A stretch of DNA of 64,000 bases. Origin: Cutaneotrichosporon cavernicola. Lineage: Eukaryota > Basidiomycota > Tremellomycetes > Trichosporonales > Trichosporonaceae. Position numbers and translations under genes: made by a program. A model generated the notes under the pieces. It was not told the origin of the DNA. It did no database searches and saw only the letters and a list, made by a program, of their open reading frames with translations. Shown piece by piece: positions 23,397-35,800 of this stretch. The stretch lies in contig NC_083396.1 of NCBI RefSeq assembly GCF_030864355.1, forward strand, positions 1,550,001 to 1,614,000, read 5' to 3'. Positions within the stretch are counted from its first letter, which is position 1, and each line of letters opens with the position of its first letter.

Positions 23397-24649
23397 TGTT
23401 GGTGTTGAGGACTAGGAAGATGATAACTATGAACGAGGAAAGATGGAGAAGCAATCTCACAGGGTGGATGGGTTCGATGTGCCGGTTAACGTCCAAGCCT
23501 CCCAGCCGTGCAACCCCAGTGACCGCCGGAGGACGGTGGATTGATTTTGATTCCGTCGCTCTATCCATAACCGAGGAAGGCCCGAGGGGTTGGAGCACCT
23601 CACCCTAGCTTTCACTTACCACCGCCCACCTTTGATCATCCAGTCGTAGTACGCGGCGGTGTTAAGGTGTTAAGCAGCCGGGCGTAACCACTCGGGTTCC
23701 GCAACTTCGGTTGTCGGTCATGTGCGCCGGATTTTGAATTCATTCTCATTCTCGAGGTCCGGAAATCGGTGCTGTGGCGCTGGCGACGACACCCGTGAAC
23801 CTCCAGGCATGCCGCTTTGTTGTTAACCGCAGCATTATCGCTATCTGAAGCCGACATGCTTGAATAGCGTGGAGAGAACGCGTGTGCAATCTTGACAGTG
23901 TGGTTGGCCAAGATACTGTATTCTTGCTTGCAGTTCAGCACAGGCACCGAAAGTTGTCTCATCACATTATTTCATGGTGCAACAATTCCACAACTACAAC
24001 TGGGTTTGTGGGGTCTCTATGGTAGTCTGGGTGAGATGAAGAGAGTCATGGGAGGAATGGACATGGACATGGGTGGACCCACGCTAGCCTATCGTCCAAC
24101 AGTGCACACATGATATGATGGCGCCATTACGCCCCCGGAATCTGACGTCTCACGCTCGATAGCTTGAAAGTGGGATTGAGATCAGAGGCCAGTGCGTACA
24201 ATAGACAGTCAACGACGTTGGCGCCCAGGCGCCAGGTGCCAGGTGCGTCCTTCATACTCCATGTCACTTCCAAAGTGTGGTTGAAAGAGTCAGGGCAAGT
24301 CCACGTGCTAGGCACTGTGAACCAGAATCTATCATCTCCCCAAAGGCGAAAGGGGGCCTCATACCCCCTCTCAATTTTACCCAAGTGGTTACCCTGGAAA
24401 ACAATAGGGTGAAGGATGGTACGACAAGGAAGTAAAAGGTAAGTAGAAGGTCACTTTTGAAGAGAGGACAATAAAGGCCGTGTCTGAGCCACGCGTCCAT
24501 CAGGTTTAGCCAGGGACTAGCAACTGTCTGTGTACAAATCTCGGTCCACACTACACGTCCTACTGTCCAGTCGACCCACCTTTCAACATCGTATAAACAC
24601 AATCACGAACGCGGTTCAACCCGGCGCTTCGACCTACCTCTCATCAATC
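23397..24649. promoter_or_regulatory. Divergent intergenic region PEX1 / ERG1
   Basis: 1253 bp with no supported gene. TCGTATAAA at 24589-24597, 53 bp before the ERG1 ATG, could serve as a TATA element. Confidence 0.45.
24589..24597 (+). promoter_or_regulatory. TATA-like element of ERG1
   Basis: Sequence TCGTATAAA. Position and core TATAAA fit a TATA box. It also contains the TCGTATA core known from sterol regulatory elements of ascomycete ERG promoters, but basidiomycetes are known to use the SREBP-type Sre1, so that reading is uncertain. Confidence 0.4.
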
Positions 24650-26385
24650 ATGCAAGCTGGACCATCTTCTTCTACCTCTACTACTGTGAGTTATCAACAA
24701 CCTGACGGGATCTGATGTATCAGCTACACGAGCTCCAGCCTGAAGTCATTGTCGTTGGCGGTGGCGTGGCTGGCTGCGCACTCGCCTACTCGCTCTCCCA
24801 TGCGGGGCGCAAGGTTCTCATGGTCGAGCGAGACCTGTCTGAACCAGACCGTATCGTCGGCGAACTGTTGCAGCCTGGCGGCGTAGCTGCACTGCATCAA
24901 CTCGGACTCGCTTCGACTCTGGACGGGATTGACGCGACGCCAGTAGAGGGGTACTGTGTTATCTCGGGACCGCGCGAGGTCGAGATCCCGTACCCCGACC
25001 TCGAGTCGGTTGTCGCTTCCCCTGCCCTCAACGGTGTCAACGGTGTCGCCAACGGTACCACCAACGGACACGCGAATGGGCACAGCAATGGACACGCGAA
25101 TGGACACGCCAACGGACACGCCAACGGACACGCCAATGGACACGCCAACGGACACGCGAATGGCAACGCCGACGAGGCTTCGGCCAAGGCGGTCATTCCG
25201 TGGTCGATTGAGACTGCGAGCGGACGCAAGGAAGGCCGGTCCTTCCACCACGGCCGGTTCATCCAGGCTCTCCGGTCCAAGGTGATCAAGGACGCGCCGA
25301 ATGCGTCCGTGCTCGAAGCGACGGTCCGCGACCTCGTCTACTGCCCCCACACATCTCACGTCATCGGAGTGACCGTCGCACCTAAAGGCGGTGATGGCGT
25401 GCGCAACATTTACGCGCCGCTGACCATCATTGCCGACGGCTGCTTTTCCAAGTTCCGCAACGCACCAGGCACACGCATGCCGGCCCCGGTCCTGAGGTCG
25501 CACTTTGTCGGCGTCGTGCTCAAGGATTGCGACCTGCCCATGCAGAACCACGGCACAGTGTGTCTCACCCCCGCTGGTCCGGTTCTGCTATACCAGATCG
25601 GATACAAGGCGCGTGAGACCCGCATGCTCGTCGACGTCAAGGGCAAGCTTCCAAGTGTGGCCGACGGGAGCCTCAAAGACCACATCCTCAGCGAGTACGT
25701 GCCCTACCTCCCCACCGGGCTGCAGGATGGCGTCCGCAAGGCGTTGGATGAACAGCGCCTCCGCACCATGCCCAACTCGTTCCTTCCCCCGTCGATGCAG
25801 GGCCGCAGCAAGACCATGGCCGGCGCTATCATGGTCGGCGACGCTTGGAACATGCGCCACCCGCTTACGGGCGGCGGTATGACCGTCGCGTTCAACGACG
25901 CCGTCCTCCTCACCCAGTACCTCGCGCCTTGCGATGAGTTGCCCGTTGGCCGCGAGGGTCTGGAGCACTGGAACATCATTTCCGACCGCCTCAAGGACTG
26001 GTTCTGGCGCCGCAAGAACCTCGCTGGCACCGTCAACGTCCTCTCGATTGCGCTCTACGATCTCTTTGGTGGTGCCAATACCGACCTCGCAGTGCTCCGT
26101 GAGGGCTGCTTCAAGTACTTTGAGCGCGGAGGCGAGTGCATCACAGGTCCCGTCGGCCTCCTCTCCGCCCTCACTCCCCGACCATTCATCCTGTTCTACC
26201 ACTTCTTCTGCGTCGCCTTCTACAGCATGTACATGCTCGTCTCTCAAGGCATGCCAGACGACAAGGGCAAGCGGACACCACCAACCTGGCTCGAGACGCC
26301 CGGTCTCATCTTGTACTGCTTCCAGGTCTTCTGGACGGCCTGTGTTGTTTTCGTTCCCGTCATGGTGAGCGAACTCAAGATATAG
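24650..26385 (+). CDS. ERG1: Squalene epoxidase (squalene monooxygenase) with an Asn-Gly-His-Ala repeat insert
   Basis: FAD/NADPH monooxygenase of the ER making 2,3-oxidosqualene, a committed step of ergosterol synthesis and target of allylamine antifungals. Exons 24650-24685 and 24724-26385 (intron 38 nt), 565 residues. The FAD Rossmann motif is VVGGGVAGC at about 22-30, then MVERDLSEPDRIVGELLQPGG. The second motif RSFHHGRFIQALR and the GDAWNMRHPLTGGGMTVA FAD motif are intact. The C-terminus has hydrophobic segments (FILFYHFFCVAFYSMYM and the last ~25 residues) for ER anchoring. An in-frame 12-nt repeat at about 25063-25170 (residues 126-161) adds NGHA units absent from the family. An unspliced start at 24715 (MYQLHELQ) is a credible alternative. 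Confidence 0.95.
25063..25170 (+). repeat. 12-nt coding minisatellite encoding NGHA units inside ERG1
   Basis: About nine tandem copies of AAYGGACACGCS, in frame, flanked by shorter NGV/NGT units from 25030. Copies differ mostly by synonymous AAC/AAT and GCC/GCG changes. Confidence 0.93.
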
Positions 26386-26549
26386 ACTAGACTACATACC
26401 CTTCTCATCATCTATCGACTGCATTGGTATACCCCTGACATAATTGTAGAGCATATACATGACATTTCCCCTATAAACTCGCGCACACACAGCTCTGCTG
26501 CACATGGGGGGTTGCTCCCGCGACTATCAACTATAGTATGTATGGGCTT

Positions 26550-28803
26550 CTACTGGCCGCCCTCGTTGAAGCGCCGCACGACGTCAGCCACGGCATTCTT
26601 CGCCGTCTGTGTCGCGCTTCGGCTCCGGCCATGCGCTGGTGTAAATGTGCGCTGCTGGCCCTGCTCTGCATAGGCCTTGAGCGGCGTCACGTTTGTGGGC
26701 GAAGTGAGAGGTTGGCTCCCTGGTGTCGGCGGCTGCTGCGCAATGGTCGGGATGCTTAGAGGTGGTGGGGCCATGGAGCCAAGCATCGCCGGAGCCTCGG
26801 ACCTGAGGCTCGCTGGAATTGACGCGGCATTGAGGGAACTGGGCTGGCGCTTCTCCCGATCACGGTTGACGAGTGCCCGGATGGCCGCGATCCATTTGAT
26901 CTCTTCCTCTTCCGACGGCGCGCAGAGATCGAAGCGACGTTTGTTGGTCACAATGCGAATGATATGCTGGTCTAGGCTGGACATCTGAACGGTTGCCTCG
27001 CGGTGCTTGCGCAAGGATGGCCCTCGCGTCGGTTGCGCGGGGCGGCTGTCGTCGGACGAGTCATCTATGTCGTCATCGTCGGTGTCCTCAACCGAGAAGA
27101 CGTCAAGAATGGTTTTAATGGGGACAAAGTTGAGAGGGCGCACATCCTGTCGTGTCAGCTTTGACCTCTACGCCCTCCAGTGGCGGGTTCCACCCACCAT
27201 GTGGCTCTTGGAATAGGTCATTCCCGCGCTGGTCAGGTAGAACCACCGCTTGCGCCAGACTTCCCGTGCCGTCTTTCTGCTCTTCTTCATCAAGTACGTT
27301 GCGATGATGACCCTGTTCGGATCTGACACCGGGGTGGGAGCATGCTGTGGGTCAGACCACTGCGTGGGATCTGAGAAGTTGGCTTCTTCCTCGTCCGAGC
27401 TGGCCAACTGGGGTATCGACTGTGGTGGACCCAGCGCGCCTAGTGCTGGAGACTCGGCAGCTGTAGAAAGCTCTCTGCGCGGCGTCGTCCTCACAGGTGT
27501 CTGGATCGCCTGGAGGTTTGGTGGTGGATGGATGATGGGGTTGGATAGGCGACGGTTAACGGACGCAGCACTTGGTGGCATGGCGCTGGGAGGGGGACCT
27601 TTCTGTGATGGCGAGCGCGCCACAGACATGCTTGCCATCTGAGTGGACAGAGTGTTGGTGTTGGAGCTTGGGCTATGTGCCCGCGGTTGCTGACCAATTG
27701 GTGGTGGCGGAGAATACGCCGATTGCGACGGTGCGTTCCGGTGGAAGTATGACCCTGCAGTCGGAGACACGGACATGGCCGTTGTAGCAGAGAAGCTGCT
27801 CGTCCATGTACCCTGGTGAGTGTCGATTTCGAGCTCTGGTTGCTGTGGGCGCCCTGGAACGGGGACCGCTACCGACTTGGAACGACGGCTCTTCTCTTCC
27901 TCCCTGTCCGACAAGTGCTTGCGGACATTGTTGATCGTGCCAACCCAGTCTTCTCGTTCCTCTGCTGATGAGGCTTCAAGGAAGAAGGTACGGTCCGACG
28001 TAACGACAGCGAACGAGAAAGGATGCTTGGCCTTCTCCTGTGTCACTGGCACAGCCGAGTGAACGCTCGTGAGCTCGATGGCACGCGACAGCGAGTACTC
28101 CTGCCTTGTCAGCATGGCCACACATCCCCACCTCTACCTTGTTGTCCTTGTAGTACGCAAGGGATGTCGAACGGAGCACGAACCACTTCTTCTTCCAGGC
28201 CTGGGATTAGATGACGTCGCATCAGCCCAACTCACGGCACCCACCTTGCGACGCTCCTGCTTCTTGATGAGCCACCCAGACTTGTGTACGCGCTGGCCCT
28301 CGACGTCCGCCTTGCTGTGAGAGACGTCATCGTCCGAGTCGTCGACGTCTTCAAGATCGACATCCTTGTCTTGGCTTATACTCGATCCATGTGTCTCGTC
28401 GATGGCGGAAAGCCCTGGTGGATTGGTACCAGCACCTGGAGAGGTCATGGGCGAGGAGGTGGCGAAGTGGGAAGATGCCAAAGGAGTGGTTGTTGGAAGT
28501 GGCGAAGATACAACCGAAGAGTCGGATTCGTTACCAGAGGGGGCTGGCGCAACAACTGGTGGGCCCTTCAAAAGGTCAGCAAGTGCAAACGATAGACTGC
28601 AAGAGGGTCCAACTAGTGTGGGCGCGTGGGGTGGCATCAAGCATGTGGGTTGGGTCCTAACGCATTGACTCTAACGCTCGCTTTGGCTTGTGACATTGGC
28701 TTACCTGTGACTTTGAGCGTGTCGACAAACGGCGCTGCACCTCTGCCCGCGTCGGAGCAGAAGCAGGAGCTGCCTGCGGCACTATATGCTCGATTTGTGC
28801 CAT
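26550..28803 (-). CDS. Protein with two PH domains (OPY1-like)
   Basis: Probable phosphoinositide-binding peripheral membrane protein; yeast Opy1 is a two-PH-domain PI(4,5)P2 sensor, but orthology is not proven. Exons 28803-28705, 28565-28245, 28200-28138, 28100-27198 and 27146-26550, 660 residues. PH1 starts HKSGWLIKKQERRK and continues over intron 2 as AWKKKWFVLRSTSLAYYKDNK, ending near DWVGTINNVRKHL. PH2 starts IATYLMKKSRKTAREVWRKRW-FYL and ends EEEEIKWIAAIRALVNRD. Both have the C-terminal helix Trp expected of PH domains. Linkers are Ser/Pro/Thr-rich. The exon 1/exon 2 junction is the least certain: the acceptor TGACCTTTTGAAG was chosen for frame and branch site. Convergent with ERG1. Confidence 0.82.
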
Positions 28804-29340
28804 GGACGCCGCTTCTGTTGCGGACGCGTCAGTCGACGGTTTGTGCAGTTGAGTTCAGGACAGCGATACCAAGTGCCTTGACCTCGACGGCCGATCGGAG
28901 CCGAGAGAGATCGACACACGAGACCCGTTGTGATGATGGAAAGAGTGATGGAGTAGATGGTCGAACAGGAAGATGATGTTGGTGATAATGAGTGAGAGGG
29001 GATGATTGTGAGGGAGGAGGGAAGGGAGGAGATACAATGATGACGGAGGAAGGTTGGATGTTGTGTGGTGGTGGTAGTGGTAGTTTGTGGTGATTATGAT
29101 TGCGCTTCCCTCGTTGGCTAATACCTCACCCTCCTCCCAGCCCATCTTCCACTGTCTCTAACCCTAACTTTCCCCTGATGTGTTCATAGGGGTGTCGTGC
29201 GGAGGTCAGGCACGTACTGGCACGTGAATTTACTTAAATCACCCTCCCAACTAATAAAGTTGGACCAAGTCATGAGGCTTGACCTTGACTTGCCACCAAC
29301 TAATCTTCGTTGGATCTTACAATCGCGACAACTCAGGCCC
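28804..29340. promoter_or_regulatory. Divergent intergenic region PH protein / SUV3
   Basis: 537 bp. The plus strand at 28960-29100 is a purine-rich, GGTGGTAGTGG-like low-complexity stretch. An upstream in-frame ATG for SUV3 lies at 29272. No other gene is seen. Confidence 0.45.
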
Positions 29341-32005
29341 ATGCTCACAATACGCCAGGCCGCGATTAGGCGGTTACACTCCGCCAATATCGACAGAGTT
29401 TTCTCGCAACCGACACGATCATTCGTTGCGACGGCCACACAATATGCGAAGCCTGGAGGCAGCGGCAGCGGCGGTGGCAGCGGCGGTGGCAGTGGTAGTG
29501 GCAGTGGCAGCAGGCAAGACAGCAGGCAAGACAGCAGGCAAGGCAGCAGGCAAAGCAGCAGGCAAGGCAGCAGGCAAGGTGGTGGCGGCAAGCGGCAGCA
29601 GCACCCTTTCGGCCAGATCAACAGCCACAACAACCGCCGACAGCCAAACTTCGGCGCGCAGAAGCACTCCAGAGGCCCAATGCCTGCCAAGCTGAGGCCG
29701 GGAAGCCTTCCCGGTATCATCTCGAACCGACTTGATGAGTGGGCTGCCTCGCAACGCGTCGAGGACCGCCTCGAGGTGCTCGGCTTCGACTCACGCGACG
29801 CTACGGGACTGCTGCACAATTGGCGGGAAAAGGTCCAGGAAGACCTTGCAGGCATGGACAAGGACGATGACGGTTTCCTCGATCGCATGAAGTCGATGGG
29901 ATGGGATGCGCAGACGCTCACCCTCGCGTACGAGTCGGGGATGTGGAGCTCGGTGTTCGAGGCCGCGTTCCTCCGCCACTTCCTGTCGTATGCGGCAGTT
30001 GAGGGCCCGGAACACATGCGGCTGCACATCAACGCGCTCCTCCAGGCCACGGACATTTCTGACCATGCTGAGCGGCAACTCGACGCGCGCATGGTCAACC
30101 GCTCGTTCCACCTGCACATGGGTCCAACCAACTCTGGCAAGACGTACTCCGCGCTCAAGGCGCTGGCCAAGTCCCCAACTGGGGTTTACGCCGGTCCGTT
30201 GCGTCTCCTGGCTCACGAGGTTTGGGAGAGACTAAACCTCGGCTCGGTCGGCGGCTTGGACGGCAAGCCTCGCCCTTGTTCGTTGGTCACTGGCGAGGAA
30301 AAGCGTATCGTACAAAACGGCCAAGACATGATCAGCTGCACTGTCGAGATGCTGCCGCTGATGGGCCACCCGTCGGGCAATCCGTGGGATGTGGTGGTCA
30401 TCGACGAGATCCAGATGATGGGCGACGCGCAGCGCGGCGGCGCATGGACTTCTGCTGTTATGGGTGTCAATGCCAAAGAGATTCACCTGTGCGGCGACGA
30501 GACGACCGCCGACCTCCTCAAGTCGATGATCGGCCGGTTCAAGGGCGACACGCTCACCGTCCACCGCTACGAGCGTCTGACGCCGCTCTCCGTTGCGGAC
30601 GAAAGTCTCCAGGGAGACTGGGAGAACGTCCAGCCCGGCGATTGTGTAGTCACGTTTTCACGTACAAACGTTTTTGCGGCCAAGAAGGCGATCGAGAGCA
30701 CTTTGGGCAAAAAGTGTGCCGTCGTCTATGGCGCACTCCCTCCCGAGACGCGTGCGGAGCAGGCCCGTGAATTCAACGAGGACTCCGGCCGCGCAGAGAT
30801 CATGGTGGCCAGCGACGCCGTTGGGATGGGTCTGAACCTGTAAGCCATCGCGCTCCTCACAATCTGACAGCAGCAAAATTGGCCGTATCGTCTTCGAGTC
30901 CCTGACCAAGTTTGACGGGAAACGCGACGTCCCGCTGTCCCTCTCGCAAGTCAAGCAGATTGCTGGTCGTGCTGGCCGCTTCGGACTGCAGCATAAGGGC
31001 GAGTCTGAGGACGAGTCGTCGCCCGACGAGGTCCCTCATTCCGGCGGTATCGTCACTACGCTGCATGAGGCCGACCTGCCTCTCCTGCGTGCGATGATGC
31101 CACTTTCGCTCCCGTCCGTCACGAGAGCGGTCCTCGAGCCAACATCCAAGGCTCTGGGTAAGCTCGCCCCCCTCCTTCCGCCCTCCACGTCCTACAACGA
31201 CTTGATGGGACACTTTGAAGCGCTGGCCAAGCTCCCACCCCTGACGGTTCTCGCGAGCATCTCGCATCGCGAGCCGATCTTCCAAGTCGTTGGCAAATAT
31301 CGCGACGTGCTCACGCTGGGCGAGTGCATTCAATTCGGCATGGTGCCAGTCAACCGGCGTGATCCAAAAGTCATGTCAATCTTTGAACGTGTCCTCAAAT
31401 CCTACTCGGAGGAGATGAACGTCAGCCTCGAACCGACTCTGGCCCCCACAATGCTCATCAAGACCCTCAAGACGGTCGAGGAGACGCTTGCCGCCCTCCC
31501 GCCCCTCCCACCCACCCTCGGCGTGTACAGGCCCTACCTCGTTCCGCCAATCACAATCGCCGCCATCCCCCTGCTGGAGAGCCTGCACAAAGCATTGGTG
31601 TTGTACATCTGGCTCTCTTTCCGCTTCCAGCTCGCCTTTCCCGATCGAGAGCTGGCGGCCGCATACAAGGAACGCACGGAAAACGCCCTCGAGATCTGCC
31701 TGGAACGCATGCCGGGTGTACGCCAAAAGAAGCGCGAGGAACGTACTGGCGAAATGGATGGTGAACATGCCCTCTATCGACGAAAGTATGTCGACAAGCA
31801 CGGGCTGGTCAAGCCTGAGATTAAGTGGGTTGCGGCGGAGCTGGCAGCCCGAAACAAAAGGCGCGACCGATGGGGCTCGGTCGAGCATCAACACATGAAC
31901 GCAACAGACTACTGGAAGCAGAAGGAGGTTGAGCAGCAGCAGTCTCTGGAGACGCAGGACGATTCCAACTTTGGTCTGGCTAAACCATCCGAACCTGGAG
32001 CATAG
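29341..32005 (+). CDS. SUV3: Mitochondrial ATP-dependent RNA helicase SUV3
   Basis: DExH/D superfamily helicase of the mitochondrial degradosome, unwinding RNA for exonucleolytic decay. Exons 29341-30839 and 30874-32005 (intron 34 nt), 876 residues. The N-terminus MLTIRQAAIRRLHSANIDR is an arginine-rich, acid-free presequence, so this ATG is preferred over 29272. Helicase motifs in order: Walker A GPTNSGKTYSA at about 261, VIDEIQMM at about 353, HLCGDETT, VTFSRTNVF, MVASDAVGMGLNL and QIAGRAGRFG after the intron. SUV3_C-like region follows (YRPYLVPPI). After the presequence lies a Gly/Ser repeat and RQDSRQGS units (about residues 40-82). Confidence 0.95.
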
Positions 32006-32864
32006 GCTAGTACGAGGAAGGACATTGTAGCATCATTGTGTAGGCATCACCTCTTAACCACATGCACATCTCATGCACTCTTCATTGACACGGGTGCGTC
32101 ACTTTCCCACCCCCGATGACTTGCCTACGTAGTCGGCAATCACGAAAGCACTATCGTACAGTCCCTACACTTGCAAGACACGGGAGCGTTACCCGGACCA
32201 GCTCCCACGACCGCATGATGGATAGGCGGACAGCTACAATCATCTCTTCGCAGCTTGCAAACCTCTGCTCTGCAGAATCTGACCCGGCGCGAAGCTGTTC
32301 GTCAGCCGGCCCCTGGTCAGGATACATCATCCCGTGTTCCTTGGAATCAGACCTCGATGCCAGGCGTGCAACGCTGAACGCCATCACGTGCCAACTGACA
32401 AAGACTGTTCCTGCTCCTGTGGAGTGGTATAAGTCATGTGTAATCCCGGATTGGGCATGGAACAATTGGCACCAAGGTCACAACGTGCCTGCAAGAAATG
32501 CGGACGGCAACGCCAAGTGCACCGACAGCGCTTTGTGCCTTGCCAACGAAAACATCTGTTTCGCCTCGCTCACCACCTTGGGCGCCCTTGATACGCCCTC
32601 TCGCTTACGGATTTCATGCATGCCCATATTCCCAGATGTTTACAGACCAGAGACACGAGAGTGGCGGCGACGCCGACCGCCATCTCCTTTTGACGCGTAC
32701 AATACAATGGGCGAGGGGGGAACGAAGACTGCGCTATAGATGCTACTGAATGCGAGACTATGATGCGAGACACGATATTCGTGAGCCGACACTGTGATGC
32801 GAGAATGGGGGAACCCGGGGGAATGGGGTTAATAGTCGTTGGTGATGAGGAGGAGGAGTGATGA
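32006..32864. other. Convergent intergenic region SUV3 / CSL gene
   Basis: 859 bp. A 207-codon plus-strand frame at 32116-32739 exists but shows no family motif or gene-like codon bias. No gene is called. Confidence 0.4.
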
Positions 32865-35800
32865 TCAGAAAGGCGGGTACATGAAGCCGGTGGGGATGAC
32901 GACCTGGCCGTCTGCGCGCGCTAAGAAGATCGCACGACGTTCACCCGCTTTGAGCACGGGCTCCGACGCGGCCATTACTTCGTTACTGACGGTCAGAGAA
33001 ACATTGACTGCGCTGTACTCACCATCGCACTTCATTGTGAACCGCAGGCTCGTCGCCGTAGTAAACGTCGAACCTTGGTGTGTTGTCGGTTTGCTTCTCA
33101 AACTGCTTTCCGTACCTTGGTGTAAGCACTTTGTTTGAGCTCTGGAAACTCACATGACGACCAGCGGCAGGCTCGACATCGAGGTGAACTGGTGATTGTA
33201 CTTGTTGGGAACCTTTTCGGCACTCATGTGTGGCGAGATAACGCGACTCACAACGGGGAATGGCGTGTATGGTACAACGGATCCAAGTGCAAAGGGCGGA
33301 ATGTAAAATGAGTACTCGATCTGCTCGGTCGAGACAATGCTCCAGATGCACACGTCCCCGACGTCGATCGTCCAGAAGAAGCGTTCAAGACTCGAGTTGG
33401 GGTTGACCGTAGCGCTAGCGAGATGGTCGAGCGACTGCGACGTATGCAGACTGCCAATGTCATGGGAAGAACGCTTGCGGTGCGCGGGGGGTCGTGCTAG
33501 AGGTCCACGGCTGCTCGAAGAGCCGGTGCGCTGGCGACGTACAGGACCAGCTTCGCCAGTCGACGGGAGCTGAATTTCGTTTTGCAGCGGCGAGAACAGG
33601 GAGGATGACGATGGCTTGCGGCTGTGGGGGCCAAAGTACTCGGAACCCTGAGACGAGTTGGGGCTCGCATCGTTCGAAGGAAGTCCGACTGATACATTGT
33701 GCGGAGTCATCGGGAGCACTGTCTGTTGACGGAACGGAGTGTTGGGTGCCGACGAGGTCGGCGTCGCCCTTCCGTTGCGACCAGTGGCTGGAATCTGCTT
33801 CCACTGGCGATCCTTGGGCACAGTGACATGTTGTGAGCGAACAGTTTCCTGGTCACACGACAGCCAGTTACCGGCCCATCTGCGGTCACGGTGATACTCA
33901 TCGTAGTGCTTGGGGTTGTACACTTCGAAAGCGACCTTCTGGAGCTGCGACACTGGGTGCCCTGCGAGCTCGCCATGTGGGCTCGCAACGTTGGGCTCGG
34001 TAGCAGTGCCGTCCATCCCGACAACGTCCGAGCCGTCGTCTCCTCTGCGGATGACGAGGACAGGGGAGATGATTCCAGTCTGGAGTGACTGGAGCACGAC
34101 AGTCGAGTTGTAACGAACAGATGGCGCGCCGTGCTGTGCTTGGATGGCGTTGGCTGGTAGTTTAGGCCATCCCGGGTTGGGAGACGCCGTGTTACTCAGC
34201 CCGCCAGGCTTGCTGGGGTCGACGAGGTAGATGATGAACGACTCCCAATTGCTGGCAGTGACAGTGAAGCCTTGGAAGGTTGGGTCCGCATTGGCGACAG
34301 ATGGGGGGACAGCCCCAGTCGCGGATTTGCCATCAGAACCCCTGTACGTGGTGAGGTCAACAGGGACCGAGAGGTAACGTGTGGACGAGGTTTGTGACTT
34401 GACGCGGTTGAAGAGAGCTATGGTCGAGCCGTGCTGGATAATGACTGTGGTGATCAGCAGATGTCAAGCACTGGCCAACTCACGGTCAGCCGACTTGCTG
34501 TTCGACTTTTTCTTGCTCGGTTTGGATATCACCTTGATGTCCTTGCTATAGAACGTGTAGAGAGCGCCGTCGTTATCCGGATTCCGACTGGCCCAGTTGT
34601 GCGGGTTGGCGTTGAGTGGCGCCTTGACAGTCACCAGTGCCTTGACTTCGCGGCGCTTGCTGTCCATGTCCGAAATGTGGAGGTTCTTGCCTGGCACGTT
34701 GCCAAGGAAGGGACGGTCGTCTGGCATGATCATCTGCGTGTGGATCTTATCATCAAGGGGCTTATTGTCCATTGTGATCCACGCGACGTGACCATCCTTG
34801 GCTGGGCTTTCGCCCTCGAGGCTGATGTTGACGCGCGGCGCCATCAACGGCGATACGGGACAGCCGTCTTTTGTCGGAGTGAACCAGGGCTTGCCCACCA
34901 GCGTGGCCTGGGGATGGGGGCACAGGAAACGCTTCTCGTTGCCGTAGCTCTTCTGGCCGACCTTGGGAGACATGATGATGATCTTACACTCGCCGAAATC
35001 GAGACGGTTCGGAGACTGTTCGTACATGCGCACGGTATGTTTGATGAGGTTCCGCGCAGTTGGATCATGCAGGTTGCGCTCAATGTTGGGCTTCACGTCG
35101 GGAGCTGTGCGCAGAAGATGGGCCGGCAGCTGGTGCTGTGGCTGCGGCTGTTGCGGCGGCTGGGAGTAATGCACACCGTTGTGTGCTTGAGTAGCCTGGT
35201 CCAAAGCCAAAGCGCGAATATTGACATCCATGTCATTGCCCCATTCGTGTTCGGTCGAGCTTGCGGAGACAGAGGACTGGCGGCTGGTGTAAAGATCGCT
35301 GAAGCTCTTGGTGGGCTTAAGGACCTGGTGCGGGAGCTGCGAGGGAGAGATGGTACCGGGGTACAGCGGGGGAGTAACGGTGGGAGGAGCCATGGGATTG
35401 ATTTCAAACGAGCCTGATGAGGGAAGGTAAATGGAGCCCGATGGCATGAAGCCGTCCAAGCCCATCCCCGGCAAGCCGGTCAGCTCCAACCCAGATGGGG
35501 GCTGAGACAAGGCCGACGAAGGTTGCTGGAACGCCTGGGGCATCTGGAATACTTGTCCGGTTGTGTCCAGGTTGAGCGCTGGACGCTGAAACGAAGGAAC
35601 CTGCTGCTGCGATTGCTGCTGTTGCGGGAAACCGAACTGGGGTTGGTTGGTGAAACCGTAAGTTGGGTTCGACGACTGTTGGTTAAGCGGAATCCCAAAC
35701 GACGCCGCCCAGTTGTTCAGTTCGAGAGCGCTCGTCATTGCGCTGAGATCGGCCGGGTTGCCAGGTTCGAGACCGAGGCCGTGGCCTTCCTCGGTGCGGG

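Noticed and set aside
24050..24080. MGGMDMDMGG-like string resembling the N-terminus of Ctr copper transporters
   Set aside because: No transmembrane exons follow in any frame; a chance GGACATGGACATGG repeat.
32116..32739. 207-codon plus-strand frame between SUV3 and CSL
   Set aside because: No motif, no gene-like codon bias and irregular composition; sits where two 3' UTRs should be.
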